From contig DATLJS010000024.1 of assembly GCA_035538795.1 (NCBI GenBank), positions 62,001 to 126,000 on the forward strand: 64,000 nt of DNA. Reading direction: 5' to 3'. Under the pieces are notes generated by a model, which was given only the letters and a program-made list of their open reading frames with translations, had not been told where the DNA came from and ran no database searches. The position numbers and the translations under genes are program-made. Below, in pieces: positions 24,918 through 34,497 of this stretch. Source of the stretch: JAJZGK01 sp035538795. Lineage in GTDB: Bacteria; Pseudomonadota; Alphaproteobacteria; Rhodospirillales; Magnetospirillaceae. Position 1 is the first letter of the stretch, and each line of letters starts with the position of its first letter.

Positions 24918-26605
24918 CGCTTGGCGCCGGGTTCCGGCTGTGGCTGATAGGCCGGCAGGGCGAAGATGAAGCGGGCTCCCAGCACCTGACCTTCGGGGCC
25001 GATGCGGTTGATGGCGCTCAGGCTGCCGCCATGAGCTTCGGCGATCTGCTTCGAGATGGACAGGCCCAATCCCGAGTGGGTGCCGAATTTTTCCGCCGCC
25101 GGGCGTTCGGTGTAGAAGCGGTCGAAAATGGCGTCCAGCTTGTTTTCGGGAATGCCGGGGCCTTCGTCCTCGACGGTGGCCACCACCTTGCCGTTCTCTC
25201 GCCGAGCCTGCAACACGATGTGGCCTTGGGGCGGGCTGAAAGACAGAGCGTTGGAAATCAGGTTGCGCAGCACCTGGGCCAGACGGCTTTCGATTCCCAT
25301 CACCAGCAGCGGGTCTTCGCCCAGACATTCCACCGTGATGGAAACCCCTTCGGCGGCGCCGGTGTCCTGATAGATCGAGGCCAATCCTTCGACCATGCGG
25401 CATAGCGATACGGGTTCGCTGTCGGCTCGCGACAGCTCGGCGTCGATGCGCGAAGCGTCGGAAATGTCACTGATCAAGCGGTCCAGACGGCCCACGTCGT
25501 CCTGGATGATGGCCATCAGTCTTCGCTGCTGATCGGGATTTTGGATGCGAGCGCAGGTTTCCACCGCCGAGCGTAAGGATGTCAGCGGATTCTTGATCTC
25601 GTGGGCGACGTCGGCGGCGAAAGCTTCGACCGCATCCATGCGCCGCCACAAGGTTTCCGTCATCTCGCGCAGGGAGCCCGACAATTCGCCGATTTCATCG
25701 CCGCGCTTGGACAGGTCGGGGATGGTGTGGCGGCGGCCATGGCCGCGCCGGACCCGATCGGCGGCGGCGGCCAGACGGCGAACGGGGCGGGCGATGGTGC
25801 CGGCCAGATAGACCGACAGGCCGATGGTGATGGTCAGGGCGAAAGCGAAGGCCTGGAAGATGGTCAGCCGTACCTTGAACAGGCTTTGCGCGATGTCGTC
25901 GCCGCTGGACGACACCATCACCGCCCCCAGCACCTGTTTGTAATGCTGCACCGGCACGGCGGTGGTCAGCAGCAGCCGGTGGCCGCGCATGGCCCGCACG
26001 GCCCAGGCGGCGTCGCCGTTCAGGGCTTGGACCACTTCGGGATAATCGGTGGCCTTGGGGTGCGGGCTTTCGCGGTAGCGGGGCAAACCCTCGTCGGCCA
26101 GGCTCGATTGAGTGACGAAATTATAGATTTTGCGGAAGCCGCGGACGAACAGGCCCCGGTCCGGTTCGGGCAGGTCTTCCATCAGCACTTCGGTGGTGCC
26201 GGCCATCAGAATCTTGCTGTCGGCCAGTTCGTTGCCCTGATCGTCGAACAGGCGGGCGCGCATCCGCGCCGGCTGGGCCAGCCGGCGGACCATCTGCTTG
26301 GCGGCCGTGGGGGACAGTTCGGGAATGGCGAAGCCGGTGTCGATGACACCGCCCTCGCCGACTGCCGCCGCCATGATCTCGGCGCGGATGCGCAGGGATT
26401 CAAGTTCTTGGGCGATCAGCTCGTTCTTGTAGCGGTCAAGATAAAACAGCCCGCCCACCAGAATCACCGGCGCCAGGACGTTGACCGCCAAAATCCGCCA
26501 GGTCAGCGGCGAGGCGAACGGAAGCCATCGCCGCCGCCGTTTGGCTCCGGCTTCGGGAGCGGTGTCGGTCTTGGCGTCCGGTCCGGTTTCCGGGGCGTCG
26601 GTCAC
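24899..26605 (-). CDS. chvG: Sensor histidine kinase ChvG
   Basis: A 568-aa inner-membrane histidine kinase of the ChvG/ExoS type, which in alphaproteobacteria responds to envelope stress or acidic pH. Order: basic cytoplasmic tail, first membrane helix (ILAVNVLAPVILVGGLFYL), a large periplasmic stimulus-sensing domain, second helix (AFAFALTITIGLSVYLAGTI), HAMP, dimerisation box with phospho-His in DVAHEIKNPLTSLRSAV, then ATPase motifs (NALSFSPP, VEDEGPGIPENKL, GLGLSISKQIAEAHGG). It starts with GTG overlapping the chvI stop (GTGA). Confidence 0.93.
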   Translation of the reverse strand: MTDAPETGPDAKTDTAPEAGAKRRRRWLPFASPLTWRILAVNVLAPVILVGGLFYLDRYKNELIAQELESLRIRAEIMAAAVGEGGVIDTGFAIPELSPTAAKQMVRRLAQPARMRARLFDDQGNELADSKILMAGTTEVLMEDLPEPDRGLFVRGFRKIYNFVTQSSLADEGLPRYRESPHPKATDYPEVVQALNGDAAWAVRAMRGHRLLLTTAVPVQHYKQVLGAVMVSSSGDDIAQSLFKVRLTIFQAFAFALTITIGLSVYLAGTIARPVRRLAAAADRVRRGHGRRHTIPDLSKRGDEIGELSGSLREMTETLWRRMDAVEAFAADVAHEIKNPLTSLRSAVETCARIQNPDQQRRLMAIIQDDVGRLDRLISDISDASRIDAELSRADSEPVSLCRMVEGLASIYQDTGAAEGVSITVECLGEDPLLVMGIESRLAQVLRNLISNALSFSPPQGHIVLQARRENGKVVATVEDEGPGIPENKLDAIFDRFYTERPAAEKFGTHSGLGLSISKQIAEAHGGSLSAINRIGPEGQVLGARFIFALPAYQPQPEPGAKRQTGKA

Positions 26606-27306
26606 GGGTCTTCGCGATAGCGGTAGCCGACGCCGTACAGCGTTTCGATATGGCCGAAGTCGTTATCGATGTCGCGGAACTTTTTGCGCAGGCGCTTGAT
26701 GTGGCTGTCGATGGTGCGGTCGTCCACATAGATGTGTTCGCCGTAGGCGGAATCGATCAGCTGGTCGCGGTTCTTCACGTGGCCGGGACGCATGGCCAGG
26801 GATTTCAGGATCAGGAATTCCGTCACCGTCAGATCCACCATCTGGCCTTTCCAGGTGCAGGCGTGGCGGGCGGGGTCCAGGGCCAGTTCGCCGCGCACGA
26901 CGGTCTGCGAGGCGGCGCCGTCGTCGCGGGCCAGTTCGCCCCGGCGCAGCAAGGCCCGGATGCGTTCGATCAGCAGCCGTTGCGAGAACGGCTTCTTGAT
27001 GTAATCGTCGGCACCCATGCGCAGGCCCAGCACTTCATCCACCTCGTCGTCCTTCGAGGTGAGGAAGATCACCGGAATGGCCGAGGTCTTGCGCAGGCGC
27101 TGCAAGACTTCCATGCCGTCCATGCGCGGCATCTTGATGTCCAGCACCGCCAGATCGGCGGGCTGCGACGACAAGGCGCGCAGGGCTTCGGCCCCGTCGG
27201 TGTAGGTGCGGACCTTGAAACCCTCGGCTTCCAGGGCGATGGAAACGGAGGTCAGGATGTTGCGGTCATCATCGACGAGGGCGATGGTCTGGGCCACGGC
27301 GGTCAA
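26602..27306 (-). CDS. chvI: Response regulator ChvI
   Basis: A 234-aa OmpR-family regulator, partner of ChvG. The receiver is intact: IALVDDDRNILTSV, phospho-acceptor Asp in LAVLDIKMPRMDGMEVL, Thr in VIFLTSKDDE, Lys in DDYIKKPFSQRLL. The winged helix ends with SHIKRLRKKFRDIDNDF and ETLYGVGYRYRE. Translation appears to begin at TTG 27306 behind GAGAAAG, or at GTG 27297. It forms a two-gene operon with chvG, in the usual chvI-chvG order. Confidence 0.95.
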   Translation of the reverse strand: MTAVAQTIALVDDDRNILTSVSIALEAEGFKVRTYTDGAEALRALSSQPADLAVLDIKMPRMDGMEVLQRLRKTSAIPVIFLTSKDDEVDEVLGLRMGADDYIKKPFSQRLLIERIRALLRRGELARDDGAASQTVVRGELALDPARHACTWKGQMVDLTVTEFLILKSLAMRPGHVKNRDQLIDSAYGEHIYVDDRTIDSHIKRLRKKFRDIDNDFGHIETLYGVGYRYREDP

Positions 27307-27461
27307 GCTTTCTCATAAATCGGATCTGGCCCAAGTGTGGCGGCTCGGCCCCATTTTGCCAAGGGGTCTTCGCCGTCGGGCCTGGCAACAGATAATCCCG
27401 CCTTTATGGCGAAATTTTGCCCGCTTGACGGCGTGTCGCGGCGAGCGGAAACTTTTCGCCC

Positions 27462-28253
27462 ATGAACGAGATGGACACCCCTCCGGCGGCCATGGTCCCA
27501 GCTCCGGCCATCGACCGGGCCGCTTTGACGTTTTCCGTGCGCAAGCTGCTGCGTTGCCGCAACCGCGCCGCTCTGGCGACGTCCTTCGCGTCGGGGGGCG
27601 ATGCTCCCCGGCCCTACGTTTCCCTGGTGACGACGGCCACCGATATCGACGGTTCGCCGCTGCTGCTGCTGTCGAAGCTGGCCGATCATACGCGCAATCT
27701 GGAGCGGGACAGCCGCCTGTCGCTGCTGTTCGAGGACACCGAGATTTACGCCAATCCCCAGCAGGGACCGCGGGTCACGGTGATCGGCACGGCTCGGCGC
27801 TGCGAGGATCAGGCAATCATTGAACGGGTAAGACGCCGCTTTCTGGCCCGTCATCCCGGCGCCGCCCTTTATGCTGGTTTCGCCGACTTTTCTTTCTTCA
27901 AGATTGCGCTGGAACGCTTCCACTGGGTGGGCGGTTTCGGCCGCGCCGTCTGGCTGAATCAGGATCTGCCCTGTTCCGGAGAGGCCGTCACCGAGTTCGC
28001 CGCGGTTGAATCCGACTTGATCGGTCGGATAAATCGGGATCACGCCGAAGCCCTCATGCATGCGGCCAACAGTTTGACCGGAAAGCGTGCAAAGCATTGG
28101 CGCGCCGTGTCGCTGGACCCCGACGGCATTGATGCCAAATGCTCGCAAAGGGTGTATCGCCTCGGTTTCCCAAAATCGCTGATATCAAGCGGCGAGCTGA
28201 TACCCACACTATCCAATCTGGCAGTGCTGGGGAAAAACGGGGTCAATCGATAA
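27462..28253 (+). CDS. HugZ-family heme/flavin-binding protein
   Basis: A 263-aa protein with an N-terminal pyridoxamine-phosphate-oxidase-like split barrel (VRKLLRCRNRAALATS, PYVSLVTTATDIDGSPLLLLS, ISRLSLLFED-like) and a C-terminal DUF2470-type domain (LIGRINRDHAEALMHAAN, SLDPDGIDAKCSQRVYRLGF). Members of this family include heme-degrading HugZ and general FMN-binding proteins, so heme use is possible but unproven. It is divergent from chvI. The start has only a weak ribosome site. Confidence 0.85.
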   Translation: MNEMDTPPAAMVPAPAIDRAALTFSVRKLLRCRNRAALATSFASGGDAPRPYVSLVTTATDIDGSPLLLLSKLADHTRNLERDSRLSLLFEDTEIYANPQQGPRVTVIGTARRCEDQAIIERVRRRFLARHPGAALYAGFADFSFFKIALERFHWVGGFGRAVWLNQDLPCSGEAVTEFAAVESDLIGRINRDHAEALMHAANSLTGKRAKHWRAVSLDPDGIDAKCSQRVYRLGFPKSLISSGELIPTLSNLAVLGKNGVNR

Positions 28254-28496
28254 TACTTATAGCTAATCGTTGCTCCAAAAGCGGCTTGGCGGTATTCTTT
28301 GGTCATCCGTCATTCGATCCCATCTGCCTGAAATCCACCTTGCGTTGCAGAAACGATGGCCTATCCGCATACCCAGATCCCCGCGCAGAAACGGGGACTC
28401 GACTTGGCCGTCAAGGCAGAGTAATAGGCCGGGAACAACAGCAAGACCGGCGGCTGGCGGCAATCAATTAAGGATCTTTTCCAAGGAGCGGCGTTC

Positions 28497-30338
28497 ATGA
28501 CGAAGTTAGGTATCCGCGGCAGCACTACGAAAAACCGCAAGCTGCTGCAGTGGGTTGATGAGATTGCCCAGCTGACCAAGCCGGACAACATCCATTGGTG
28601 CGATGGTTCGCAGGAAGAATATGACCGCCTGTGTCAGCTGCTGGTCGATGCCGGCTCGTTCATTCGCCTGAATGAAGCCAAGCGTCCTAACAGCTATCTC
28701 TGCCGCTCCGACCCCAGCGACGTCGCCCGCGTCGAGGATCGTACCTTCATCTGCTCGCAGAACAAGAGCGACGCCGGCCCGACCAACAACTGGGTCGACC
28801 CCAAGGAAATGAAGGTTACCCTGAACAAGCTGTTCGACGGCTGCATGAAGGGCCGCACCCTGTACGTGGTGCCGTTCTCCATGGGTCCGCTGGGCAGCCC
28901 CATCGCCCATATCGGCGTCGAACTGACCGACAGCCCCTATGTCGCCGTCAACATGCGCATCATGACCCGCATGGGTCAGGCTTGCCTGGACGTGCTGGGT
29001 GAAAACGGCGAATTCGTGCCGTGCGTCCATTCCGTCGGCATGCCGTTGGCCGCCGGCCAAAAGGACGTGGCCTGGCCCTGCAATCCCAAGAACATCTATA
29101 TCACCCACTTCCCTGAAGAACGTTCGATCTGGTCGTACGGTTCGGGTTACGGCGGCAACGCGCTGCTGGGCAAGAAGTGCTTCGCCCTGCGCATCGCTTC
29201 GGTAATGGCCCGCGACGAAGGCTGGCTGGCCGAGCATATGCTGATCGTCGGCGTGGAAAATCCCCAAGGCGAAAAGACTTACGTGGGCGCGGCTTTCCCG
29301 TCGGCTTGCGGCAAGACCAACTTCGCCATGCTGCTGCCGCCCGAAGGCTTCGAAGGCTGGAAGATCTGGACCGTCGGCGATGACATCGCCTGGATCAAGC
29401 CCGGTGCCGACGGCAAGCTGTACGCCATCAATCCGGAGGCCGGCTTCTTCGGCGTCGCTCCGGGTACCGGCGCGCACACCAACTTCAACGCCATCGCCGC
29501 CTGCCGCGCCAATTCCATCTTCACCAACGTCGCTCTGACCGACGATGGCGACGTGTGGTGGGAAGGCCTGACGGAAGACAAGCCGGCCCATGTCATCGAT
29601 TGGAAGGGCCGCGATTGGACTCCGGATTCCAAGGAACCGGCCGCCCATCCCAACAGCCGCTTCACCGCTCCGGCCTCGCAGTGCCCGTCCATCGACCCCG
29701 ACTGGGAAAACCCGGCCGGCGTGCCGATCTCGGCCTTCCTGTTCGGCGGCCGCCTGTCGAAGAACATGCCGCTGGTGTTCCAGGGCTTCAACTGGACGCA
29801 TGGCGTCTACATGGGCGCCACCATGGGCTCGGAGGCCACTGCCGCCGCCGTCGGCCAGGCGGCCATCCGCCGCGACCCGATGGCCATGCTGCCGTTCTGC
29901 GGCTATCACATGGCCGATTATTGGGGCCACTGGCTGAACATCGGCCGCAAGCTGACCAACCCGCCGCCGATCTTCCGCGTCAACTGGTTCCGCAAGGACG
30001 AGAACGGCAAGTTCATGTGGCCGGGTTTCGGCGACAACATGCGCGTTCTGAAGTGGATCGTCGATCGCGTCCATGGCCGTGGCTTCGCCGTGGAAAGCCC
30101 CTTGGGCTTCATGCCGCGCCGCGAGGACCTGCCCTGGGAAGGCCTGGATTACCCGGCCGACAAGTTCTACGAGCTGATGACCCTGGACCGCGAAGCCGGT
30201 CTGGCCGAAGTCCGCGACCACGAAGTGCACTTCGACAAGTTCTATGACCGTCTGCCCAAGGAGTTTGCCAACGAGCGTGAATTGCTCAAGGCTCGTCTTC
30301 TGCGCTCGGCGGCCAAGTGGGAACTTGCCCGCGAGTAG
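28497..30338 (+). CDS. pckG: Phosphoenolpyruvate carboxykinase (GTP)
   Basis: Converts oxaloacetate and GTP to phosphoenolpyruvate at the entry to gluconeogenesis. The 613-aa length and motifs are those of the GTP-dependent enzyme: NWVDPKEM, RTLYVVPFSMGPLGSPI, the nucleotide P-loop FPSACGKTNFAML, the metal-binding DDIAWIKPGADG and GFFGVAPGT. AAGGAG precedes the ATG. A strong terminator follows at 30367. The 240 bp ahead probably contain its promoter but no motif I can name. Confidence 0.97.
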   Translation: MTKLGIRGSTTKNRKLLQWVDEIAQLTKPDNIHWCDGSQEEYDRLCQLLVDAGSFIRLNEAKRPNSYLCRSDPSDVARVEDRTFICSQNKSDAGPTNNWVDPKEMKVTLNKLFDGCMKGRTLYVVPFSMGPLGSPIAHIGVELTDSPYVAVNMRIMTRMGQACLDVLGENGEFVPCVHSVGMPLAAGQKDVAWPCNPKNIYITHFPEERSIWSYGSGYGGNALLGKKCFALRIASVMARDEGWLAEHMLIVGVENPQGEKTYVGAAFPSACGKTNFAMLLPPEGFEGWKIWTVGDDIAWIKPGADGKLYAINPEAGFFGVAPGTGAHTNFNAIAACRANSIFTNVALTDDGDVWWEGLTEDKPAHVIDWKGRDWTPDSKEPAAHPNSRFTAPASQCPSIDPDWENPAGVPISAFLFGGRLSKNMPLVFQGFNWTHGVYMGATMGSEATAAAVGQAAIRRDPMAMLPFCGYHMADYWGHWLNIGRKLTNPPPIFRVNWFRKDENGKFMWPGFGDNMRVLKWIVDRVHGRGFAVESPLGFMPRREDLPWEGLDYPADKFYELMTLDREAGLAEVRDHEVHFDKFYDRLPKEFANERELLKARLLRSAAKWELARE

Positions 30339-30366
30339 CAGTAAAAAAAGAGTGGTTATTCTTGGG

Positions 30367-30397
30367 AAGAGGGCTGCTGCAAAGCGGCCCTCTTTTC
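30367..30397 (+). terminator. Rho-independent terminator after pckG
   Basis: An 11-bp stem beginning AAGAGGGC and closing GCCCTCTT, loop about six bases, followed by TTTTCGTTT. It begins 29 bp after the pckG stop and ends just before the DUF1289 gene. Confidence 0.88.
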
Positions 30398-30412
30398 GTT
30401 TATCTTTGCAGA

Positions 30413-30637
30413 ATGAGCAGTCAGAAAAAAAAAGCCGTTCCAGACGGCAGCGTTTCACCTTGCGTCGAACGCTGTAAAATCGTGGCGCGCACCGGCGTCT
30501 GCCGGGGCTGCGGGCGTACCCGCGACGAAATTTCCGGCTGGGCCAACGCCAGCGAGGAGCGCCGCAAGGAGATTCTGGCCGAGCTGAAGCATCGCGCTTC
30601 GCTGATGGCCGAAGACGAGGAAGGGCCGAGCTGGTAA
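30413..30637 (+). CDS. DUF1289 domain protein
   Basis: A 74-aa protein with the DUF1289 cysteine signature: SPCVERC, then CRGCGRTRDEISGW, i.e. C-x3-C-x8-C-x2-C, which probably binds a metal. The function of the family is not established. ATG at 30413 lies directly after the pckG terminator and has no obvious ribosome site. It is convergent with the MFS transporter gene, 10 bp apart. A second, shorter protein with a related cysteine pattern is encoded at 38665. Confidence 0.88.
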   Translation: MSSQKKKAVPDGSVSPCVERCKIVARTGVCRGCGRTRDEISGWANASEERRKEILAELKHRASLMAEDEEGPSW

Positions 30638-30647
30638 GGCGCGGCCT

Positions 30648-31889
30648 TTATTCCTTGGCGTCTTCCAGGCGGTTGATCTGGCGCAGTTCCCTGAATCGCC
30701 AGGCCCACAGGGCCACCACCAGCAGCGTGCCGACGCCGCCGATGACCACGGCCGGAACCGTTCCGAACCAGGACGCGGTAACGCCGGATTCAAATTCTCC
30801 CAACTCGTTCGAGGCGCCGATGAAGACCAGGCTGACGGCGCTGACCCGTCCCCGCATGGGGTCGGGCGTGCAAAGCTGCACCAGACTTTGGCGGATATAA
30901 ACGCTGATCATGTCGCAGCTGCCCAACAGCACCAGCGCGCCCAGCGACAAAAGAAAATTCGACGACAGGCCGAAGACGATGGTGGCCAGGCCGAAGCCGC
31001 CGACGCAGAAGAATAAGATTTTCCCGGCATGTTTTCTCAGCGGCCGATGAGCCAGGGTGACGGCGCAGACGGTTGCGCCCACCGCTGGAGCGCTACGCAG
31101 CAGGCCAAGCCCCCATGGACCGACCGCCAGGATATCGCGGGCGAAAATGGGCAGCAAAGCCGTGGCGCCGCCGAACAGCACGGCGAACAGGTCCAGCGAT
31201 ATGGCTCCCAGAATGATCGGGCGCGACCAGACGAAACGAATGCCGGCGGTCAGGCGCTCGATCATCGGTGCTTCTTCGGAGGTGGTTTTCAGGTTGGTGC
31301 GAATGCAGGAAATGGCGACCACCGAACTGATCAGGAAAGCCGTCACCAACCCATAGACGAAATCGGGGCCGAAACCGTAAAGCAGACCGCCGATCGCCGG
31401 ACCGCCGATGATTCCCACCTGCCAGACCGTCGAACTCCAGGCCACGGCGTTGGGAAAATGTTCGCGGGGCACCACCAGCGGCACCACCGACTGTAGCGCC
31501 GGCCCCAGGAAGGCGCGGGCGATCCCGGTGACCACCAGGATGGCGAAGACGGGAAAAACCGAGGTCAGGCCGTGCAAGGTCAAAATCAGCAGGGCGCTGG
31601 TGGCCAGAGTCGCGACGCTCAGACAGACCAGGGCCACGCGGCGGCGGTCGAAGCGGTCGGCCACCGCGCCGGTGAACAGCACCAGCATGATCTGCGGCAG
31701 GAAAACCGACAGCCCCAAAAAGCCCAAGTCCAACGGATCGTGAGTCAGGTCGTAGACCTGCCAGCCTACAGCCACCATCTGGATCAGATGGCCGACGTTG
31801 GAAAAGAAGCGGACTGCGAGAAACAGGCGGAAATCGCGGTAACGCAGGGCGGCGCGGGGAGCGACCTTGGAAGGGGGGCTATCGGTCAT
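30648..31889 (-). CDS. MFS transporter (DHA3/EntS-like)
   Basis: A 413-aa inner-membrane major facilitator protein with twelve predicted helices. It begins RDFRLFLAVRFFSNVGHLIQMVAVGWQVY, and carries the loop motif GAVADRFDRRRVAL and RIAFLGPAL-like stretches in the N-terminal half. The pattern resembles the DHA3/enterobactin-exporter group (MFS_3), which export siderophores or macrolides. Substrate and regulation are not apparent. Confidence 0.88.
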   Translation of the reverse strand: MTDSPPSKVAPRAALRYRDFRLFLAVRFFSNVGHLIQMVAVGWQVYDLTHDPLDLGFLGLSVFLPQIMLVLFTGAVADRFDRRRVALVCLSVATLATSALLILTLHGLTSVFPVFAILVVTGIARAFLGPALQSVVPLVVPREHFPNAVAWSSTVWQVGIIGGPAIGGLLYGFGPDFVYGLVTAFLISSVVAISCIRTNLKTTSEEAPMIERLTAGIRFVWSRPIILGAISLDLFAVLFGGATALLPIFARDILAVGPWGLGLLRSAPAVGATVCAVTLAHRPLRKHAGKILFFCVGGFGLATIVFGLSSNFLLSLGALVLLGSCDMISVYIRQSLVQLCTPDPMRGRVSAVSLVFIGASNELGEFESGVTASWFGTVPAVVIGGVGTLLVVALWAWRFRELRQINRLEDAKE

Positions 31890-31972
31890 GGTGACGGCGA
31901 CATTACGCCCCCGACGTTTCCTTAGCCATATTCCTTGCGTTTAAGTCTTGTTCCAAGAAAGTGGAAAAGCCT

Positions 31973-33823
31973 CTATTCCCAAGTGCGGATTTCCTCGTTG
32001 GCGGCCCGCAGGCGGCGGGTCAGTTCGCGGGCCAAGTTCATCAGGATGGCGGCATGGATTTCCGGATGGCCGGCCGACAAGGCGTGCAGTTTGGCGATAT
32101 CCAGCGACTGAATGACGACGTCGGTTTCGGCCCGGACTTCGGCCGAGCGGGGCAGGCCGTCCAAAAGCGCCATCTCGCCGAAGCAGAGGCCGGGGCTCAA
32201 GGTGGCGAGGCGGCGGCTGCGGTCCTGGTCCAGCCCGACATGCACGCCGACGACGCCGCAGGACAGCAGATGCACCTGAGTGGCGGGCTCGCCTTCATGA
32301 AAGATGACGCTGCCTGCCGGATGCCGGGATTCCTCAAGAATCGGTGACAACAGGGCCAGGGCGGAGGCATCCAGTCCGGAGAACAGATCCATCTGGGTCA
32401 GCGGCACCAGATCATGGCCGGCCTCGGCCTCAGCTTCGGCCAACAATTCCCGTTCGGCCCATTCCAGGGCATGGTCGACGTCGGGCAGCATCAGGTTACC
32501 GTCGATGCCGGCGCTGCGCAGCCGCTCGAAGGCGTCGCGGCCCGGCCACAGATGGGCCAGCCTGACCTGCCGTCCGGCGTCCCGCTGGCGTTGCGCTAGA
32601 GCCAGGATCAGGTCGCCGCCCGAGGCTTCGACCTGACCGATGCGGCGGCAATCCAGAATCAGATGGCTGACGCAGGTGGGCAGGGCCGACACTTGCCGGA
32701 CCAATTGTTCGACGGTGGTGAAGCGCAGATCGCCCTGTATCTCGAACACCGTGACCCGTCCCTGGCAGTTGGCCAAGGCTTGGCGTTCCTTTTCGTTGCG
32801 GATGCGCTTCGAGCCCACCGACACGCCGTCATATTGCCGTCGGACAGCGGACAGGCGACTTGGGCGCACATCGAACATGTTGATGCCGAAGCGTTCGGAC
32901 AGATGTTCGCAAACCTTGATGCCGCGCACGCTGTTTCCCCGGGCGTCGAGGGGAGGCGAAAAGACGCCGATCCCCATCCGGCCCGGCAGAACGGCGATAA
33001 TGCCGCCGCCCACGCCGCTTTTCGCCGGCAAGCCGATGCGGTAGCCCCATTCGCCGGAATAGTCGTACATGCCGCAGGAGTTCATCACCGCGACGACGTT
33101 CTTGACGTAGTCCTGGGCGATGGCCCGTTCCCCGGTCAGCGGGTTGACGCCGCCGTTGGCCAGGGTGGCGGCCATGACCGCCAGATCGCGGCAGGTGACC
33201 AGGATCGAGCATTGCTGGAAGTAAAGGTCCAGATGTTCATCCACCCGTTCGTCGATCATGCCGAAGTTCAATTCCAGATGGGCGATGGCGCGGTTGCGGT
33301 GTCCGGTGGCTTTTTCCGACAGAAACACCTTGTGGTCCACCGGCAGGCTGCGCCCGGTATAGCGGCGGAACATGTCGAGGATGCGCTCCAGCCGATGCAG
33401 TCCGCCCTCGCCCTTGATCAATGCCGTGGTGGCGATGGCGCCGGCGTTGACCATGGGATTGAAGGGCCGGTTGGCCTTTTCGTCGAAGATGATGGAGTTG
33501 AAGGCGTCGCCGCTGGGTTCCACGCCCACCTTGGACAAGACGGCGTCGCGGCCGCAATCTTCCAGCGCCAGCCCGTAGACGAAAGCCTTCGAGATGGATT
33601 GGATGGTGAAAGGAGTCTCGGAATTGCCAATGGCATAGAGTCCGCCGTCGGCGGTGACGATGACGATGCCGAAGTGGTTGGGGTCGGCTTTGGCCAGTTC
33701 GGGGATGTAATCAGCCAGATGCCCGTCCAGCAGCGGTCCGAAACGCTCATGCAATTCGGCCAGAATGCCGTCGATGGGAGATGTCGCCGGCCCGGCGGCG
33801 GTCTGCTTGGCGTAATGCGTCAT
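31973..33823 (-). CDS. glsA: Glutaminase A fused to STAS and cyclic-nucleotide-binding domains
   Basis: A 616-aa fusion. Residues 15-310 are a serine-dependent beta-lactamase-fold glutaminase (glutamine to glutamate and ammonia): catalytic FTIQSISKAFVYGLALE (S-x-x-K), FNPMVNAGAIATTALI, NFGMIDERVDEHL and the closing GRMGIGVFSPPLDARGNSVRG. Residues about 350-455 form a STAS-like domain (VTVFEIQGDLRFTTVEQLV, HLILDCRRIGQVEASGGDLI). Residues about 480-600 are a cNMP-binding domain (GSVIFHEGEPATQVHLLSCG, SPGLCFGEMALLDGLPRSAEV). Ordinary glutaminases stop near 310 aa. The added domains imply control by a nucleotide or partner protein. Confidence 0.94.
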   Translation of the reverse strand: MTHYAKQTAAGPATSPIDGILAELHERFGPLLDGHLADYIPELAKADPNHFGIVIVTADGGLYAIGNSETPFTIQSISKAFVYGLALEDCGRDAVLSKVGVEPSGDAFNSIIFDEKANRPFNPMVNAGAIATTALIKGEGGLHRLERILDMFRRYTGRSLPVDHKVFLSEKATGHRNRAIAHLELNFGMIDERVDEHLDLYFQQCSILVTCRDLAVMAATLANGGVNPLTGERAIAQDYVKNVVAVMNSCGMYDYSGEWGYRIGLPAKSGVGGGIIAVLPGRMGIGVFSPPLDARGNSVRGIKVCEHLSERFGINMFDVRPSRLSAVRRQYDGVSVGSKRIRNEKERQALANCQGRVTVFEIQGDLRFTTVEQLVRQVSALPTCVSHLILDCRRIGQVEASGGDLILALAQRQRDAGRQVRLAHLWPGRDAFERLRSAGIDGNLMLPDVDHALEWAERELLAEAEAEAGHDLVPLTQMDLFSGLDASALALLSPILEESRHPAGSVIFHEGEPATQVHLLSCGVVGVHVGLDQDRSRRLATLSPGLCFGEMALLDGLPRSAEVRAETDVVIQSLDIAKLHALSAGHPEIHAAILMNLARELTRRLRAANEEIRTWE

Positions 33824-33925
33824 GGCCTATATCCAACCCGATGATTGCCTTAATTTTCAGCAATACAACAGTCTATCAGATATAAGCCTCAAATTTAGGC
33901 GAATGTGCCCTTTGCCAACGGTTGT

Positions 33926-34492
33926 TTAGAATGCGTCGCCCCGACCGAACGTTTGTTCGATCCAACGGACGGCGGCGGGAAGATCATCGGCAATCAGCTC
34001 AGGAGCGCATTTTCCTTCGCTTTTCAAGCCGTGGCCGGTGCGCACCAGGATCGAGGCGGCACCGACGGCATGGCCAAGCTGCACGTCCACCGCCTTGTCT
34101 CCCACCATGATGGCGCGGGCGGGGTCGAAGCCAAGATCGGCCACCGCCTGATTGACCATGCCGGGTAGGGGCTTGCGGCAGGAACAGCCCTCGTCCGGGC
34201 CGTGAGGACAGAGATAGATGCCGTCGATGGTCACGTTGAACGGAGCCAGCAGGGCGTGCAAGCGGTCGTGGATGCGGTCCAAGGTGGGCAAATCGAAATA
34301 GCCGCGGGCGATGCCGGACTGATTGGTGACGATGACAAGGCCGTAACCCAGATCCTTCAATTGGGCCAAGGCCTCGCCGACGCCGGGGTACAGCTCCAGC
34401 TGGTCGGGAGCCGACAGGTAGTGGCGTTCGACGTTGATGGTGCCGTCACGGTCCAGCAGAACGAAGCGGCGCGGGTCGCGGAGGGAGGTCAT
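33926..34492 (-). CDS. gmhB: HAD-family heptose-1,7-bisphosphate 7-phosphatase (GmhB-like)
   Basis: A 188-aa phosphatase for LPS heptose precursors or a closely related histidinol-phosphatase-type enzyme. HAD motifs: RFVLLDRDGTINVE, VIVTNQSGIARGYF and MVGDKAVDVQLG. The zinc loop CPHGPDEGCSCRKPLPGM is diagnostic of the GmhB subgroup. The reading frame extends into rsmB, but MTSLRDPRRFVLLDRDGT at 34492 is the natural start. It lies 5 bp downstream of rsmB, suggesting co-transcription. Confidence 0.92.
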   Translation of the reverse strand: MTSLRDPRRFVLLDRDGTINVERHYLSAPDQLELYPGVGEALAQLKDLGYGLVIVTNQSGIARGYFDLPTLDRIHDRLHALLAPFNVTIDGIYLCPHGPDEGCSCRKPLPGMVNQAVADLGFDPARAIMVGDKAVDVQLGHAVGAASILVRTGHGLKSEGKCAPELIADDLPAAVRWIEQTFGRGDAF

Positions 34493-34497
34493 GGCCT

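Noticed and set aside
28506..30458. A 650-codon open frame antisense to pckG
   Set aside because: It is a GC-skew shadow: the plus strand encodes a complete, motif-perfect PEP carboxykinase, and the antisense product has no recognisable domain.
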